This document shows, one piece after another, positions 27,811 to 36,610 of a stretch of DNA of 58,103 nt. Positions within the stretch are counted from its first letter, which is position 1. Each line of letters begins with the position of its first letter. Origin of the DNA: JBEHYA01 sp048498415 (lineage in GTDB: Bacteria > Pseudomonadota > Alphaproteobacteria > UBA9219 > RGZA01); contig JBEHYA010000002.1 of NCBI GenBank assembly GCA_048498415.1, positions 1-58,103 on the forward strand, in the 5' to 3' direction. Both the position numbers and the translations under genes were made by a program. Under the pieces are notes generated by a model. That model searched no databases. It saw only the letters and a program-made list of their open reading frames with translations, and was not told the DNA's origin.

Positions 27811-28623
27811 TCAATTTTTTTCATGTTCGCCCGCCACGATTGCAGAAAGGCCATACGGCGCAACCGCATCAGCGCCGGGCTTGAAATCACCATAGGTTTT
27901 GCCGGGGTTAAACGTAATGCTGCCTAAAAGCGCCTGCGCATCCGCTTTATCTTTGGCTAATTTTTTGCTTGATGTTGGAAGGCCGAATTCGATGATCCCA
28001 TTGCGGCCAAGCGCCACCATGTCATAGCTGACCTGCGGCATAACTTCGCCTTTTACGCCATGTTCCTGCGCGCTCAATGCGTAAACAAGGGAGTGGCGCA
28101 TGGCATCATAGGCTGGTTTTTCGACCCACCCTGTGACCTCCATTTGGGATACGCCTTGCGCTGCGCGGTTTTTATTTTCGGTTTCTGTATTTTGTGCGAT
28201 CGCTTTCAACAATGTATCGGCATTCCAGGTTTTTGCATCATCATCCCGCACATACCCCAGCTTGTAAAAATCGACAGGCAAATACCAATCCAGTGGACGA
28301 CCTTTGGGCGTAATGATGCCAACGAGATTTTTATCATCCTGATTGCCAAGCGCCTTCAAAACCGCGATCGCCTGCGGGCTGGTGATGAAGTAAAAGCCGG
28401 CAGGCAGGTTCAATGTGGCTTCGTCGCCCAGTTTGACGGCGGCGGGGCCCTGCGTGGCCGATTGTAATGCGGCGCGATAAATATCGAGGACTTTTCTGGA
28501 TTCCGGCGACATCGTATCGCCTGAGGGCAGCCCTTCGATCGCGATATTATTTTGCGCATAAGCCGGAGCCACGGCGAAAAGCATAAAAATAAAAACGAAA
28601 ATGACACTGTAAAATTTTTTCAT
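27811..28623 (-). CDS. DUF2167 family exported protein
   Basis: The ATG at 28621-28623 (MKKFYSVIFVFIFMLFAVAP) follows GGAG at a good distance and gives 270 residues with a signal peptide ending AYA-QNN. The body matches DUF2167: LPAGFYFITSPQAIAVLKAL, GNQDDKNLVGIITPKG, FYKLGYVRDDDAKTWNADTL, TGWVEKPAYDAMRHSLVYAL and DAVAPYGLSAIVAGEHEKN. Many homologues carry a C-terminal membrane anchor after the YGL segment; here the protein stops there, so it is either secreted to the periplasm or a shortened version. Function unknown. Confidence 0.85.
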   Translation of the reverse strand: MKKFYSVIFVFIFMLFAVAPAYAQNNIAIEGLPSGDTMSPESRKVLDIYRAALQSATQGPAAVKLGDEATLNLPAGFYFITSPQAIAVLKALGNQDDKNLVGIITPKGRPLDWYLPVDFYKLGYVRDDDAKTWNADTLLKAIAQNTETENKNRAAQGVSQMEVTGWVEKPAYDAMRHSLVYALSAQEHGVKGEVMPQVSYDMVALGRNGIIEFGLPTSSKKLAKDKADAQALLGSITFNPGKTYGDFKPGADAVAPYGLSAIVAGEHEKN

Positions 28624-28719
28624 GGCGGCTCCGGACGGATGGGAAGGCGAGGGAGGCATTCTATGCCCCGATGAATGCGTTGCCCAGAGCGGTGGCGATT
28701 TGATTCTTGCAGGCAAGAA

Positions 28720-29069
28720 AAAATACCAGATGGCCTGTAAGCCGGGTTTTGTCCTTTCTTGCGAAAGGGATGGTTATTCATCTGGGATGATAATTGCTTA
28801 TCACCTCTAGCAACCAACCCGAACGGCGATGCACAATCAGCATATAGCCATTCCTATTTGGTCTTGCTCCGGGTGGGGTTTGCCATCGCCGTGACTGTCA
28901 CCAGTCACGCGGTGCGCTCTTACCGCACCTTTGCACCGGGCGGTACGCTTTCTGTTGCACTTTCCCTGGGGTCGCCCCCGCTGGCCGTTAGCCAGCACCC
29001 TGATCGTGTGGAGCCCGGACTTTCCTCCACGTGTTTTCACGCAGCAACCATCCGGCCATCTGGTATTCC
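28720..29069 (-). ncRNA. rnpB: RNase P RNA (bacterial class A)
   Basis: Catalytic RNA that trims tRNA 5' leaders. Reading the minus strand, the 5' end pairs with the 3' end through P1 (ATACCAGATGGCC at about 29066 with GGCCATCTGGTAT ending near 28723). The universally conserved core is present: GAGGAAAGTCCGGGCTCC (P4 5' strand region), GGCAAACCCCACCCGGAGCA, CCCAGATGAAT and ACAAAACCCGGCTTACAGGC. Length about 350 nt is normal for class A. The transcript ends in a U-run just after P1. It sits divergently from the ompA-like gene. Exact ends are estimated. Confidence 0.95.
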
Positions 29070-29246
29070 GGTTAATATACACGAAAACACGCAAGTTTTA
29101 CGGCATTTTTATACGTTGCACATATGCCACAAGGCGAAACGAGTCTGGTGTTAACCACGATTTTTCCCAAAAAATCCTATGGGTTGCAGGGGCTTAATGG
29201 TACCTGTTGATGAGTATTTTTTAGTGTCCAATCAGTGGGGGCCGGT

Positions 29247-30356
29247 ATGAAGTCTTTGAAATTTGCAGCCTTGGCGGCGTTGGTCGCGGCGTTAGCTTTG
29301 CCGGGAGTGGCGAATGCCTATCCCAAGCAGGGTTATTACGTGGGTTTGGCCGGCGGTATCGGCCTGCAGCAGGATAGCGATGCCACCATCGGCGGCATCA
29401 AAGACCAGCTGCAATTCAGCCCCGGCTTTGCTGTGAGCGGCGACATCGGTTACGGCTTTGAAAACCAGCTGCGCCCCGAATTCGAAATTGCCTACCGCAA
29501 GGCGAATGTGAACAAGGTGACCGGCCCGGTCTCTGGCCCGAACACCACGGGTAACTACAACTCCATCGATTTCATGGGCAACCTGTTCTACGACTTTGAT
29601 ACCCACACGGGCCTTACGCCGTATGTTGGTATCGGCGCCGGTATTGCGCTGACGGGTGCGGATAACGCCGGCACCGTCGTTGGCACCACGCTGGACAGCC
29701 AGGAAACCCTGTTTGCCTATCAGGGCATCGCCGGTCTGTCGTATGAAATCAGCGAACGTCTGGATGCCACCGCCGACTACCGCTACTTCTCGACGCTGGA
29801 ACCTGAATTCCACACCGCCGCCGGCGGTGTTGTTGCCGGTGACACCCGTTATGCCCAGCACACCTTCATGGTTGGTCTGCGCTACATCTTCGGCGTGCCC
29901 AAGCGCTTACCGCCCCCGGTTGGCATGCGCTCGGCGCCCCGCCCGGTGAACGTTGTTCCCGCCATGGTTCCGCCGATGATGCCGGTTGTGCAGGCCCCGC
30001 CCGCACCGCCCCCGCCAGCCGTGCCGGAAACCTATATCGTGTTCTTTGACTTCGATAAGTATTATTTGACCTCGGAAGCCAAGGAAACCCTGAACCGTGC
30101 GTCGGATGCCTTCAAGCGTGGCGGCGTCGCCCGCGTGGAAGTCACCGGCCATACCGATACCATGGGTACCAACCGCTACAACCAGCGCCTCTCCGAACGC
30201 CGTGCGCGCGTTGTGCGTGAGTACATGGTCGCCTCGGGCATTCCGGATGCTGAAATCAGCACCCGCGGCGCCGGCGAACGTGAGCTGATGGTTCCCACCG
30301 CCAACCAGGTCCGCGAAGCGAAGAACCGCCGCGCGGAAATCGTCCTCAAGCAGTAA
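29247..30356 (+). CDS. OmpA-family outer membrane porin
   Basis: Outer-membrane beta-barrel with a periplasmic peptidoglycan-binding domain. The ATG at 29247 follows GGGGG and opens a classic signal peptide (MKSLKFAALAALVAALALPG, cleaved after VANA). Residues ~25-215 form an eight-stranded-type barrel (YYVGLAGGIGLQQ, LDATADYRYFSTLEPEF, QHTFMVGLRYIFG). A Pro-rich linker then leads to the OmpA C-terminal domain (VFFDFDKYYLTSEAKETL, VTGHTDTMGTNRYNQRLSE, NRRAEIVLKQ), which contacts diaminopimelate. A GTG four codons earlier (29235) is less likely. A strong terminator follows. Confidence 0.95.
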   Translation: MKSLKFAALAALVAALALPGVANAYPKQGYYVGLAGGIGLQQDSDATIGGIKDQLQFSPGFAVSGDIGYGFENQLRPEFEIAYRKANVNKVTGPVSGPNTTGNYNSIDFMGNLFYDFDTHTGLTPYVGIGAGIALTGADNAGTVVGTTLDSQETLFAYQGIAGLSYEISERLDATADYRYFSTLEPEFHTAAGGVVAGDTRYAQHTFMVGLRYIFGVPKRLPPPVGMRSAPRPVNVVPAMVPPMMPVVQAPPAPPPPAVPETYIVFFDFDKYYLTSEAKETLNRASDAFKRGGVARVEVTGHTDTMGTNRYNQRLSERRARVVREYMVASGIPDAEISTRGAGERELMVPTANQVREAKNRRAEIVLKQ

Positions 30357-30380
30357 GCTTAAGGCGATAACCTTAAAACA

Positions 30381-30413
30381 AAACGCCGCCGGTTTTTCCG
30401 GCGGCGTTTTTGT
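30381..30413 (+). terminator. Intrinsic terminator after the OmpA-family gene
   Basis: Stem AAACGCCGCCGG / CCGGCGGCGTTT with loop TTTTT, followed by TTTGTTTG. It lies 25 bases after the stop codon. Confidence 0.9.
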
Positions 30414-30424
30414 TTGTCTTGACG

Positions 30425-30504
30425 ACTGCCCCGTTGAAAAACGGGGCCCATCGCTCAGCAATCAGATCGTGGATGAATGGGCCCCGGCTTTCGCCGGGGC
30501 ATAC
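30425..30504. repeat. REP/BIME-like paired hairpin element (copy B)
   Basis: Hairpins GCCCCGTT-GAAA-AACGGGGC (30428-30447) and GCCCCGGC-TTTC-GCCGGGGC (30481-30500), inverted relative to each other and 33 bases apart. The spacer includes TCAGCAATCAGAT, also found (as TCAGCAATCCAGAT, inverted) in copy C. Confidence 0.85.
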
Positions 30505-30511
30505 AGGTTAG

Positions 30512-31465
30512 CTAACCCACAATATCCTTAAACCGTTCGGTCGCTTCAATTAAGGCGGAGCGGATGCCGGGTTCTAAAGCGGCGTGGCCGGCATCGGGGA
30601 TGATTAAGTATTCGGCTTCTGGCCAGGCGTTGTGCAGCTTATAGGCATTGGCCACCGGGCAGATCATGTCATAGCGGCCATGCACGATCACCCCGGGGAT
30701 GTGGCGGATTTTCTCGACGTTATCAATAAGGCGGGTGACGGGCTTAAACAGGTTATGTTTGAAGTAATGGGCTTCGAGGCGCGAAATACCAATCGCGCGG
30801 CGGCCGCCGTCTTTCAGCTGGTTGCTGTCGGGGCTGGGCAGCAGGGTGGAGCAGGCGCCTTCATAACTGCTCCAGGCAAGGCATGCGCGAAGGGCAATAT
30901 CCGGATTGGTATCGTCCATGAGCTTGATATAGGCATTCAGCAAATCGCCGCGTTCGCGCTCCGGCACCACGCTGGCAAAACTTTGCCATGCTTCGGGGAA
31001 AACAGTGCTGAGGCCATAAAGAAACCAGTCGATCTCCTGCGGCTCGAGCAGGCAAATGCCGCGCAGGATCAGGCCCAGCACGCGATCCGGATGGGCTTGC
31101 GCATAGGCTAAAGCTAATGTGCTGCCCCACGAGCCGCCAAACACGTGCCAGCGCGAAATACCGAAAGCCTCGCGCAGCTGCTCGATATCGTTGATGAGAA
31201 GTTCGGTGGTGTTATTGCGCGTCTCGCCCAGCGGGGTGGAACGGCCGGCGCCGCGCTGGTCGAACAGAATAATGCGGTAGCGCGCGGGGTCGAAAAAGCG
31301 GCGGTGAATGCTTTGCGTACCGGCGCCGGGCCCGCCATGCAGGAACACAATCGGCAGGCCATGCGGGTTGCCGCTGACTTCCCAATACAGGGTATGCAGC
31401 TCATCCACGCGCAGCCAGCCGGTCTGGAAGGGCTCGATGGGCGGGAAGAGTTCGCGGCGTTTCAT
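30512..31465 (-). CDS. pip: Proline iminopeptidase
   Basis: Alpha/beta-hydrolase that removes N-terminal proline from peptides, in the cytosol. Motifs: IVFLHGGPGAGTQSIHRRFF (oxyanion region), FDQRGAGRSTP, the nucleophile elbow GGSWGSTLALAYAQAHPDRV, the acid GRYDMICPV and the catalytic His in IPDAGHAALEPG. Length (317 residues) fits the S33 family. ATG at 31465 chosen; a GTG two codons upstream (31471) is in frame. No clear Shine-Dalgarno. The gene is bracketed by hairpin elements B and C. Confidence 0.94.
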   Translation of the reverse strand: MKRRELFPPIEPFQTGWLRVDELHTLYWEVSGNPHGLPIVFLHGGPGAGTQSIHRRFFDPARYRIILFDQRGAGRSTPLGETRNNTTELLINDIEQLREAFGISRWHVFGGSWGSTLALAYAQAHPDRVLGLILRGICLLEPQEIDWFLYGLSTVFPEAWQSFASVVPERERGDLLNAYIKLMDDTNPDIALRACLAWSSYEGACSTLLPSPDSNQLKDGGRRAIGISRLEAHYFKHNLFKPVTRLIDNVEKIRHIPGVIVHGRYDMICPVANAYKLHNAWPEAEYLIIPDAGHAALEPGIRSALIEATERFKDIVG

Positions 31466-31496
31466 GGGCACACTATAGACGATCCAAAACCATTTG

Positions 31497-31576
31497 TATG
31501 CCCCGGCGAAAGCCGGGGTCCATCTATCAACATCTGGATTGCTGAAGTATGAGTCCCGGCTTTCGCCGGGACATAC
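31497..31576. repeat. REP/BIME-like paired hairpin element (copy C)
   Basis: Hairpins GCCCCGGC-GAAA-GCCGGGGT (31500-31519) and GTCCCGGC-TTTC-GCCGGGAC (31553-31572), inverted and 33 bases apart. It is the inverted relative of copy B, sharing hairpin sequence and part of the spacer. It lies between the 5' end of pip and the 3' end of the glutamate dehydrogenase gene. Confidence 0.85.
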
Positions 31577-31581
31577 CGTGA

Positions 31582-34500
31582 TTAGTTTTTACCAGCCGCC
31601 CAGGGCTGCAACTGGCGCAGCGCCAGTGCGATCTGTTCGGAGTGGATGCGTGTGCTGCCCGCCATATCGGCGATCAAATGGTCGTAAGGGGCCATATTGA
31701 TCTTCTTGCCCTCCAGCCAGCTGCGAATGCACTCGGCCGCGCCCGCCGGCTTCTTGGCATTGCCGCTGGCCAGAATGGCCTGCCGCGCCAGACCCGCCTG
31801 CACGCCATAGAAGTCATCGATCAAATGGCCGATGGCTTCGCGCTGCCAATGGTTTTCCACGGGAAGTTGCATCGCTTCACGGCGCAGCCATTGCAGATGG
31901 AAACGCTCTTCGATGCCAAAATAGATTTCGGCCACCTGTTCCAGCTTCTGTTTGGTGTCACCCGCGATCTTGATGATTTCGGGCACAAGTGCGAGGAGAG
32001 GCAGGAACAGCACGTTCTTGACCAGGTCATCCGGCACGCCGGCGTCCTTGTATTCCTGCCATTTTTCCATGGTGCCGGTGCCGTGGAACAGGCGGGTGTA
32101 GTTTTTCTCCAGCCATGCGCGCACGGTGGCCACAGCGGCGCGGTGCGTATCGGTCACTTCCGCGGTGTCTTCCAGCTTCACATTGCCCAGATACCATTCG
32201 GTGCCTTTTTCAATGAGATTGCCGAGGCGGTTGAAGATGTCGATCTGGATCTTGGCCGGCACCTTGCCATCCAGGCTTTCAATGCCGTGCCACATATCGC
32301 GCAGGCTATACACATCACGCGTGATGGCATAGGCGCTGGTGATATCGGCCGCGCTGCGGCCGGTGCGTTCCTTCATGGCGATGGCAAAATGCAGGCCGGC
32401 GCGGTTTACCAGGCTGTTAGTGGTGAAGGTTGCGATGATTTCGCGGCGCAGGCGGTGCTTTTTCACATATTCCGCATAATCCGTCTGCATGGCTTTGGGG
32501 AAATACAGGAATAAATCGCCTTCCAGCGCTGGATTATCGGGCAGGTTGGATGCCAGAATTTCATCATACAGCGCCAGCTTGGCATAGCCCATCAGCACGG
32601 CGAGTTCCGGGCGGGTGAGGCCTTTATTGGCGCGCAGACGCTCCTGAATTTCATCGTCGGAAGGCAGGAATTCAACCTTCCGGTTGAGAAGCCCGATGCG
32701 TTCCAGCTGGTGCATCATGTTGGTGTGCAACGGCAGAAGTTCGGCCGCACGGGATTCCGCAATCGAAAGCGCCATGGTCTGCAAATAGTTATCGCGCAGC
32801 ACCAGACGCGCGACATCGTTCGTCATTTTGGCAAGAACGGTGTTGCGGGATTTCAGCGTGAGCTTGCCATCCTGAATGGGCAGCGACAGCAGGATCTTGA
32901 TGTTTACTTCATGGTCGGAGGTATCGACGCCCGCCGAATTATCGATGGCATCGGTATTCAAACGCCCGCCATTCTGCGCGAATTCGATACGGCCTTTCTG
33001 GGTGAGACCCAAATTGGCGCCTTCGCCGATCACGCGGGCACGGATTTCGCCGCCATTGACGCGAAGCGTATCATTGGCGCGGTCGCCCACATCGGCATGG
33101 CCTTCTTCTTCGGCCTTCACATAGGTGCCAATGCCGCCGAACCATAATAGTTCAGCATCTTTCAGCAGCATGGCGCGCATAACGGCATCGGGCGAGACGT
33201 CACCGGCGGGAAGGCCCAGCATATCACGGGCTTCCTTCGAAAGTGCAACCGTCTTGCCGCTGCGCTCATACACGCCGCCGCCCTTCGAGAGCAGCTTTTT
33301 GTCGTAATCCGTCCACTGGCTGCCCGGCATATCGAACAGGCGCTTACGTTCCTTGTACGATTTAGCGGCATCCGGCGAGGGGTCGATGAAAATATGTTTG
33401 TGGTTGAAGGCGCCGAGCAAGCGAATGTGTTCGGAAAGCAGCATGCCGTTGCCGAACACGTCGCCCGCCATATCGCCCACACCGACAACGGTGAAATCTT
33501 CCTTCTGGATATCCTTGCCCATTTCGCGGAAGTGGCGTTTGACCGCTTCCCACGCGCCGCGCGCCGTAATACCCATTTCCTTGTGGTCGTAACCGACCGA
33601 ACCGCCGGAAGCAAACGCATCGCCCAGCCAGAAGCCGTATTCAAGCGAGATGGCATTCGCGATATCGGAGAATTTGGCGGTGCCTTTATCGGCGGCGACA
33701 ACCAGATACGGATCATCCGCATCGTGGCGCACCACGTCTTTGGGCGGCACAATCTTTTCGCCCTTACGGTTATCGGTGATATCGAGAAGCGCTTTAATAT
33801 AGGTCTGGTAGCAGGCAACGCCTTCCTTCGCCATATCGGGCGGGTTCGGCGTTTTCACAACGAAACCGCCTTTGGAGCCCACCGGCACAATCACGGTGTT
33901 CTTGACGTTCTGCGCCTTCATCAGGCCCAGGATTTCCGTGCGGAAATCTTCGCGGCGATCCGACCAGCGAAGGCCACCACGCGCCACCTTACCCATGCGC
34001 AGGTGAATGCCTTCCACCTTCGGCGAATAAACGAAAATTTCTACCATCGGGCGGGGCAGCGGCAGATCGTCCAGCGCCTTGCTGTTCAGCTTGATGGAGA
34101 CATATTCCTTCACGCTGCCATCGGCGGCCTTCTGGAAATAATTCGTGCGGAGCGTGTTCTGAATAACATTCAGATACCGGCGCAGCACGCGGTCGTGGTC
34201 GAGCAGCTTGACGCCGCGCAGATATTCCACGATCTGCTTTTCAATGCGCGCGCAGGCTTTGGCGCTGTCTTTTTTGGCAGCTGGGTCATGGCGGCTGATG
34301 AACAATTCCACCAGCTGGCGCGCGACATCGGGGTGTGCGGCTAATGTTGCCTGAATGGTCGCTTCCGAATACGGAAGGCGTGCCTGGCGCAGGTATTTGC
34401 CGATCATGCGCAGAATGACAACTTCGCGCCAGTTGAGGTCGGCGAGGAGCACCAGGCTGTTATAGCCATCGGCTTCCACTTCGCCCGTCCACATGCGGGT

Positions 34501-36447
34501 GAGGCAGTCTTCGAACTTGTCTTTGACATCCGCGAGTTTGAAATTGCTGAAACCGCTTTGCACATAGGCATGGCAGTCATGCACCCACACGCCCTTGTCG
34601 GCGCCGGCGGGCCTGATTTCAAACGGGCCTTCTTCCGATTTCGCGGCAAGGCCCATATGTTCCATCATGGGCAGAATGTGCGAAAGGGGAAGGGGGGCGC
34701 CGGCATTATACCACACCACGCTGAGTTGCGTGGCGTTGGCGCCGGCATCCTGATAAAGATGCACGGCCAGCTTGCCGGTTTTTAAAACTTCTTCCACAAA
34801 GGCAATATCGATCAGCGTATCTTTGGGTATCACGCTGTCGCAGTAGGCATCGGTAAAGGCGTCGCGATAACGCGTGGTGATGGCAAGGCCATGGCTTTCA
34901 CCAAACGCGGCCACCAGTTCATCCTGCAGGCGGCCCTGCCAGCCGCGGGCGGCTTCGTGCAATTCTTTTTCCAGCGCGGCCTTATTATAGGAAGGAATTT
35001 TGCCTTCCTTGATCTGCACCATGATAAAAATCTGGGCGAGCGCGGCTTCGGTGATCAGCACGTTATAGGCGGTGGCCGAGCCGTGGAAGGTGCGCGATAA
35101 AATGCTCTCGAATTCGCGGCGCAGCTTGCTGTCAAACTGTTCGCGCGGCATGAAAATCAGGCAGCTGACGAAGCGGCTGAACGCATCGTGGCGCACGAAC
35201 AGCGCCAGGCGCTGGCGTTCCTGTAGATCCAAAATGCCCATTGCGGCGTCGTAAAGTTCTTCGCCGCTGATCTGGAACAGTTCATCGCGCGGGTAGGTGG
35301 TGAGAATATGCGCCAGCGCCTTGCCGTTATGGCTGCGCGGATCAAGGCCGGCTTTATGTGTGACATAGGCAATACGTTCGCGGATCAGCGGCACGTCGCG
35401 CGGCATGCGGCTATAGGAAGCCGAGGTGAACAGGCCGATGAACAAACGTTCGCCCACCACCTTGCCGTTTTCGTCGTAGCGCTTGACCAGAATGGCATCC
35501 ATCGGCGCGCGGCGGTGCACCAGCGACTGGCGGTAAGCTTTGGTGACAATCGCCAGCTGCTTGCGTTCCAGAAACAGGTGAATGTCGGACGGCTGGGCGC
35601 CTTCGCCTTCATGCGTGTTGAACATCACCGACAGGGGATCGCGCAGAATGCCGAGGCCGCTGTGTTTGGCGACTTCCAGATGCTTGTTTTTGCCGGTGCC
35701 TTCCACCACATAATCGCGCACGCCAAGGAAGGTGAAATTATCGGCTTCCAGCCACGCCAGCAGTTCCGCGACTTCTTCGCGTTCGCCGGCCGGCAGGCCG
35801 GCCTGTTCGTTACCCGGCAGTTCCGTGAGCGTATCCAGCACTTTGGCGCGCATGGCGCGCCAGTCGTCGACCGCAAGGCGCACCTGATGCAGCACAGTCG
35901 TGAGCTGATTGGCGATTTCTTTCAATCGCGCTTCGTCGCGGGTTTCATCGATTTCGATATACATCCACGATTCCGTGATCGCGTCGTCGTTTTTCGATTT
36001 CTTGCCGGCGTAACCGGTGAAGTTGCCTTTGCTGTCGCGTGTGACATCCACCATGGGATGCACGATTAAATGCACGCCCACGCCCAAACGGTTCAGTTCC
36101 GTGCTGGTGCTATCTACCAAAAACGACATGTCGTCGTTGGCGACCATGATCACCGTGTGGCGGCTGATATAGCCGTCGGCCTTGGCGGTGGGGTTGAAGA
36201 CGCGGATTTTCGGGTTGCCCGGCTTGCGCACTTCAATGAAGTTGAAGAAGGCGCTCGCCATCGCCTGCAAATCCTGATCCACGAACTGGGTGCGGTCGCG
36301 TTCGGCGATATGGCTCGCCAAAATTTTGCGCATCTGCAGCTCATCCGCCGAAACGGTTTTCTTCGGTGCAGCCTTAACCACTTTCAAGGCGGGCTTGGCG
36401 GTTTTGGTCTTGCGGGGGGCGGATGATTTCGCTTTGCGTGCAGGCAC
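31582..36447 (-). CDS. NAD-specific glutamate dehydrogenase (giant, GDH-180 class)
   Basis: Oxidatively deaminates glutamate to 2-oxoglutarate with NAD+. At 1621 residues it belongs to the large bacterial NAD-GDH class. The N-terminus is Lys/Ala-rich (MPARKAKSSAPRKTKTAKPA), followed by long regulatory domains. The catalytic core lies around 815-1200: MGKVARGGLRWSDRREDFRT, LGLMKAQNVKNTVIVPVGSK with GGFVVK (active-site Lys), VGVGDMAGDVFGNGMLLSEH and NRAGLHFAIAMKERTGRSAA near the C-terminal part. No frameshift or missing piece is seen. Single gene facing pip; the next gene diverges from its start. Glutamate made or used by ProB/ProA elsewhere in the window is a metabolic neighbour, not evidence of co-regulation. 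Confidence 0.97.
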   Translation of the reverse strand: MPARKAKSSAPRKTKTAKPALKVVKAAPKKTVSADELQMRKILASHIAERDRTQFVDQDLQAMASAFFNFIEVRKPGNPKIRVFNPTAKADGYISRHTVIMVANDDMSFLVDSTSTELNRLGVGVHLIVHPMVDVTRDSKGNFTGYAGKKSKNDDAITESWMYIEIDETRDEARLKEIANQLTTVLHQVRLAVDDWRAMRAKVLDTLTELPGNEQAGLPAGEREEVAELLAWLEADNFTFLGVRDYVVEGTGKNKHLEVAKHSGLGILRDPLSVMFNTHEGEGAQPSDIHLFLERKQLAIVTKAYRQSLVHRRAPMDAILVKRYDENGKVVGERLFIGLFTSASYSRMPRDVPLIRERIAYVTHKAGLDPRSHNGKALAHILTTYPRDELFQISGEELYDAAMGILDLQERQRLALFVRHDAFSRFVSCLIFMPREQFDSKLRREFESILSRTFHGSATAYNVLITEAALAQIFIMVQIKEGKIPSYNKAALEKELHEAARGWQGRLQDELVAAFGESHGLAITTRYRDAFTDAYCDSVIPKDTLIDIAFVEEVLKTGKLAVHLYQDAGANATQLSVVWYNAGAPLPLSHILPMMEHMGLAAKSEEGPFEIRPAGADKGVWVHDCHAYVQSGFSNFKLADVKDKFEDCLTRMWTGEVEADGYNSLVLLADLNWREVVILRMIGKYLRQARLPYSEATIQATLAAHPDVARQLVELFISRHDPAAKKDSAKACARIEKQIVEYLRGVKLLDHDRVLRRYLNVIQNTLRTNYFQKAADGSVKEYVSIKLNSKALDDLPLPRPMVEIFVYSPKVEGIHLRMGKVARGGLRWSDRREDFRTEILGLMKAQNVKNTVIVPVGSKGGFVVKTPNPPDMAKEGVACYQTYIKALLDITDNRKGEKIVPPKDVVRHDADDPYLVVAADKGTAKFSDIANAISLEYGFWLGDAFASGGSVGYDHKEMGITARGAWEAVKRHFREMGKDIQKEDFTVVGVGDMAGDVFGNGMLLSEHIRLLGAFNHKHIFIDPSPDAAKSYKERKRLFDMPGSQWTDYDKKLLSKGGGVYERSGKTVALSKEARDMLGLPAGDVSPDAVMRAMLLKDAELLWFGGIGTYVKAEEEGHADVGDRANDTLRVNGGEIRARVIGEGANLGLTQKGRIEFAQNGGRLNTDAIDNSAGVDTSDHEVNIKILLSLPIQDGKLTLKSRNTVLAKMTNDVARLVLRDNYLQTMALSIAESRAAELLPLHTNMMHQLERIGLLNRKVEFLPSDDEIQERLRANKGLTRPELAVLMGYAKLALYDEILASNLPDNPALEGDLFLYFPKAMQTDYAEYVKKHRLRREIIATFTTNSLVNRAGLHFAIAMKERTGRSAADITSAYAITRDVYSLRDMWHGIESLDGKVPAKIQIDIFNRLGNLIEKGTEWYLGNVKLEDTAEVTDTHRAAVATVRAWLEKNYTRLFHGTGTMEKWQEYKDAGVPDDLVKNVLFLPLLALVPEIIKIAGDTKQKLEQVAEIYFGIEERFHLQWLRREAMQLPVENHWQREAIGHLIDDFYGVQAGLARQAILASGNAKKPAGAAECIRSWLEGKKINMAPYDHLIADMAGSTRIHSEQIALALRQLQPWAAGKN

Positions 36448-36610
36448 GTGAACAACCTTTATGGCTACTTTTAATGGACAAACAGTGCTTTAATGAGGAA
36501 GGGAGGATGGCAAGGCTAAGCCCAAATCTCAAGCCTTTTGTATGCTGCGCCGCAACTTGGATTTGGACATTTTATCCTATTCTTAACCCCTCACGCCTCA
36601 ATCTTTAGCG

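Noticed and set aside
28704..28719. TTCTTGC/GCAAGAA hairpin beyond the rnpB 3' end, as a terminator
   Set aside because: On the rnpB strand the T-run comes before the hairpin, not after it, so it does not have the order of an intrinsic terminator.
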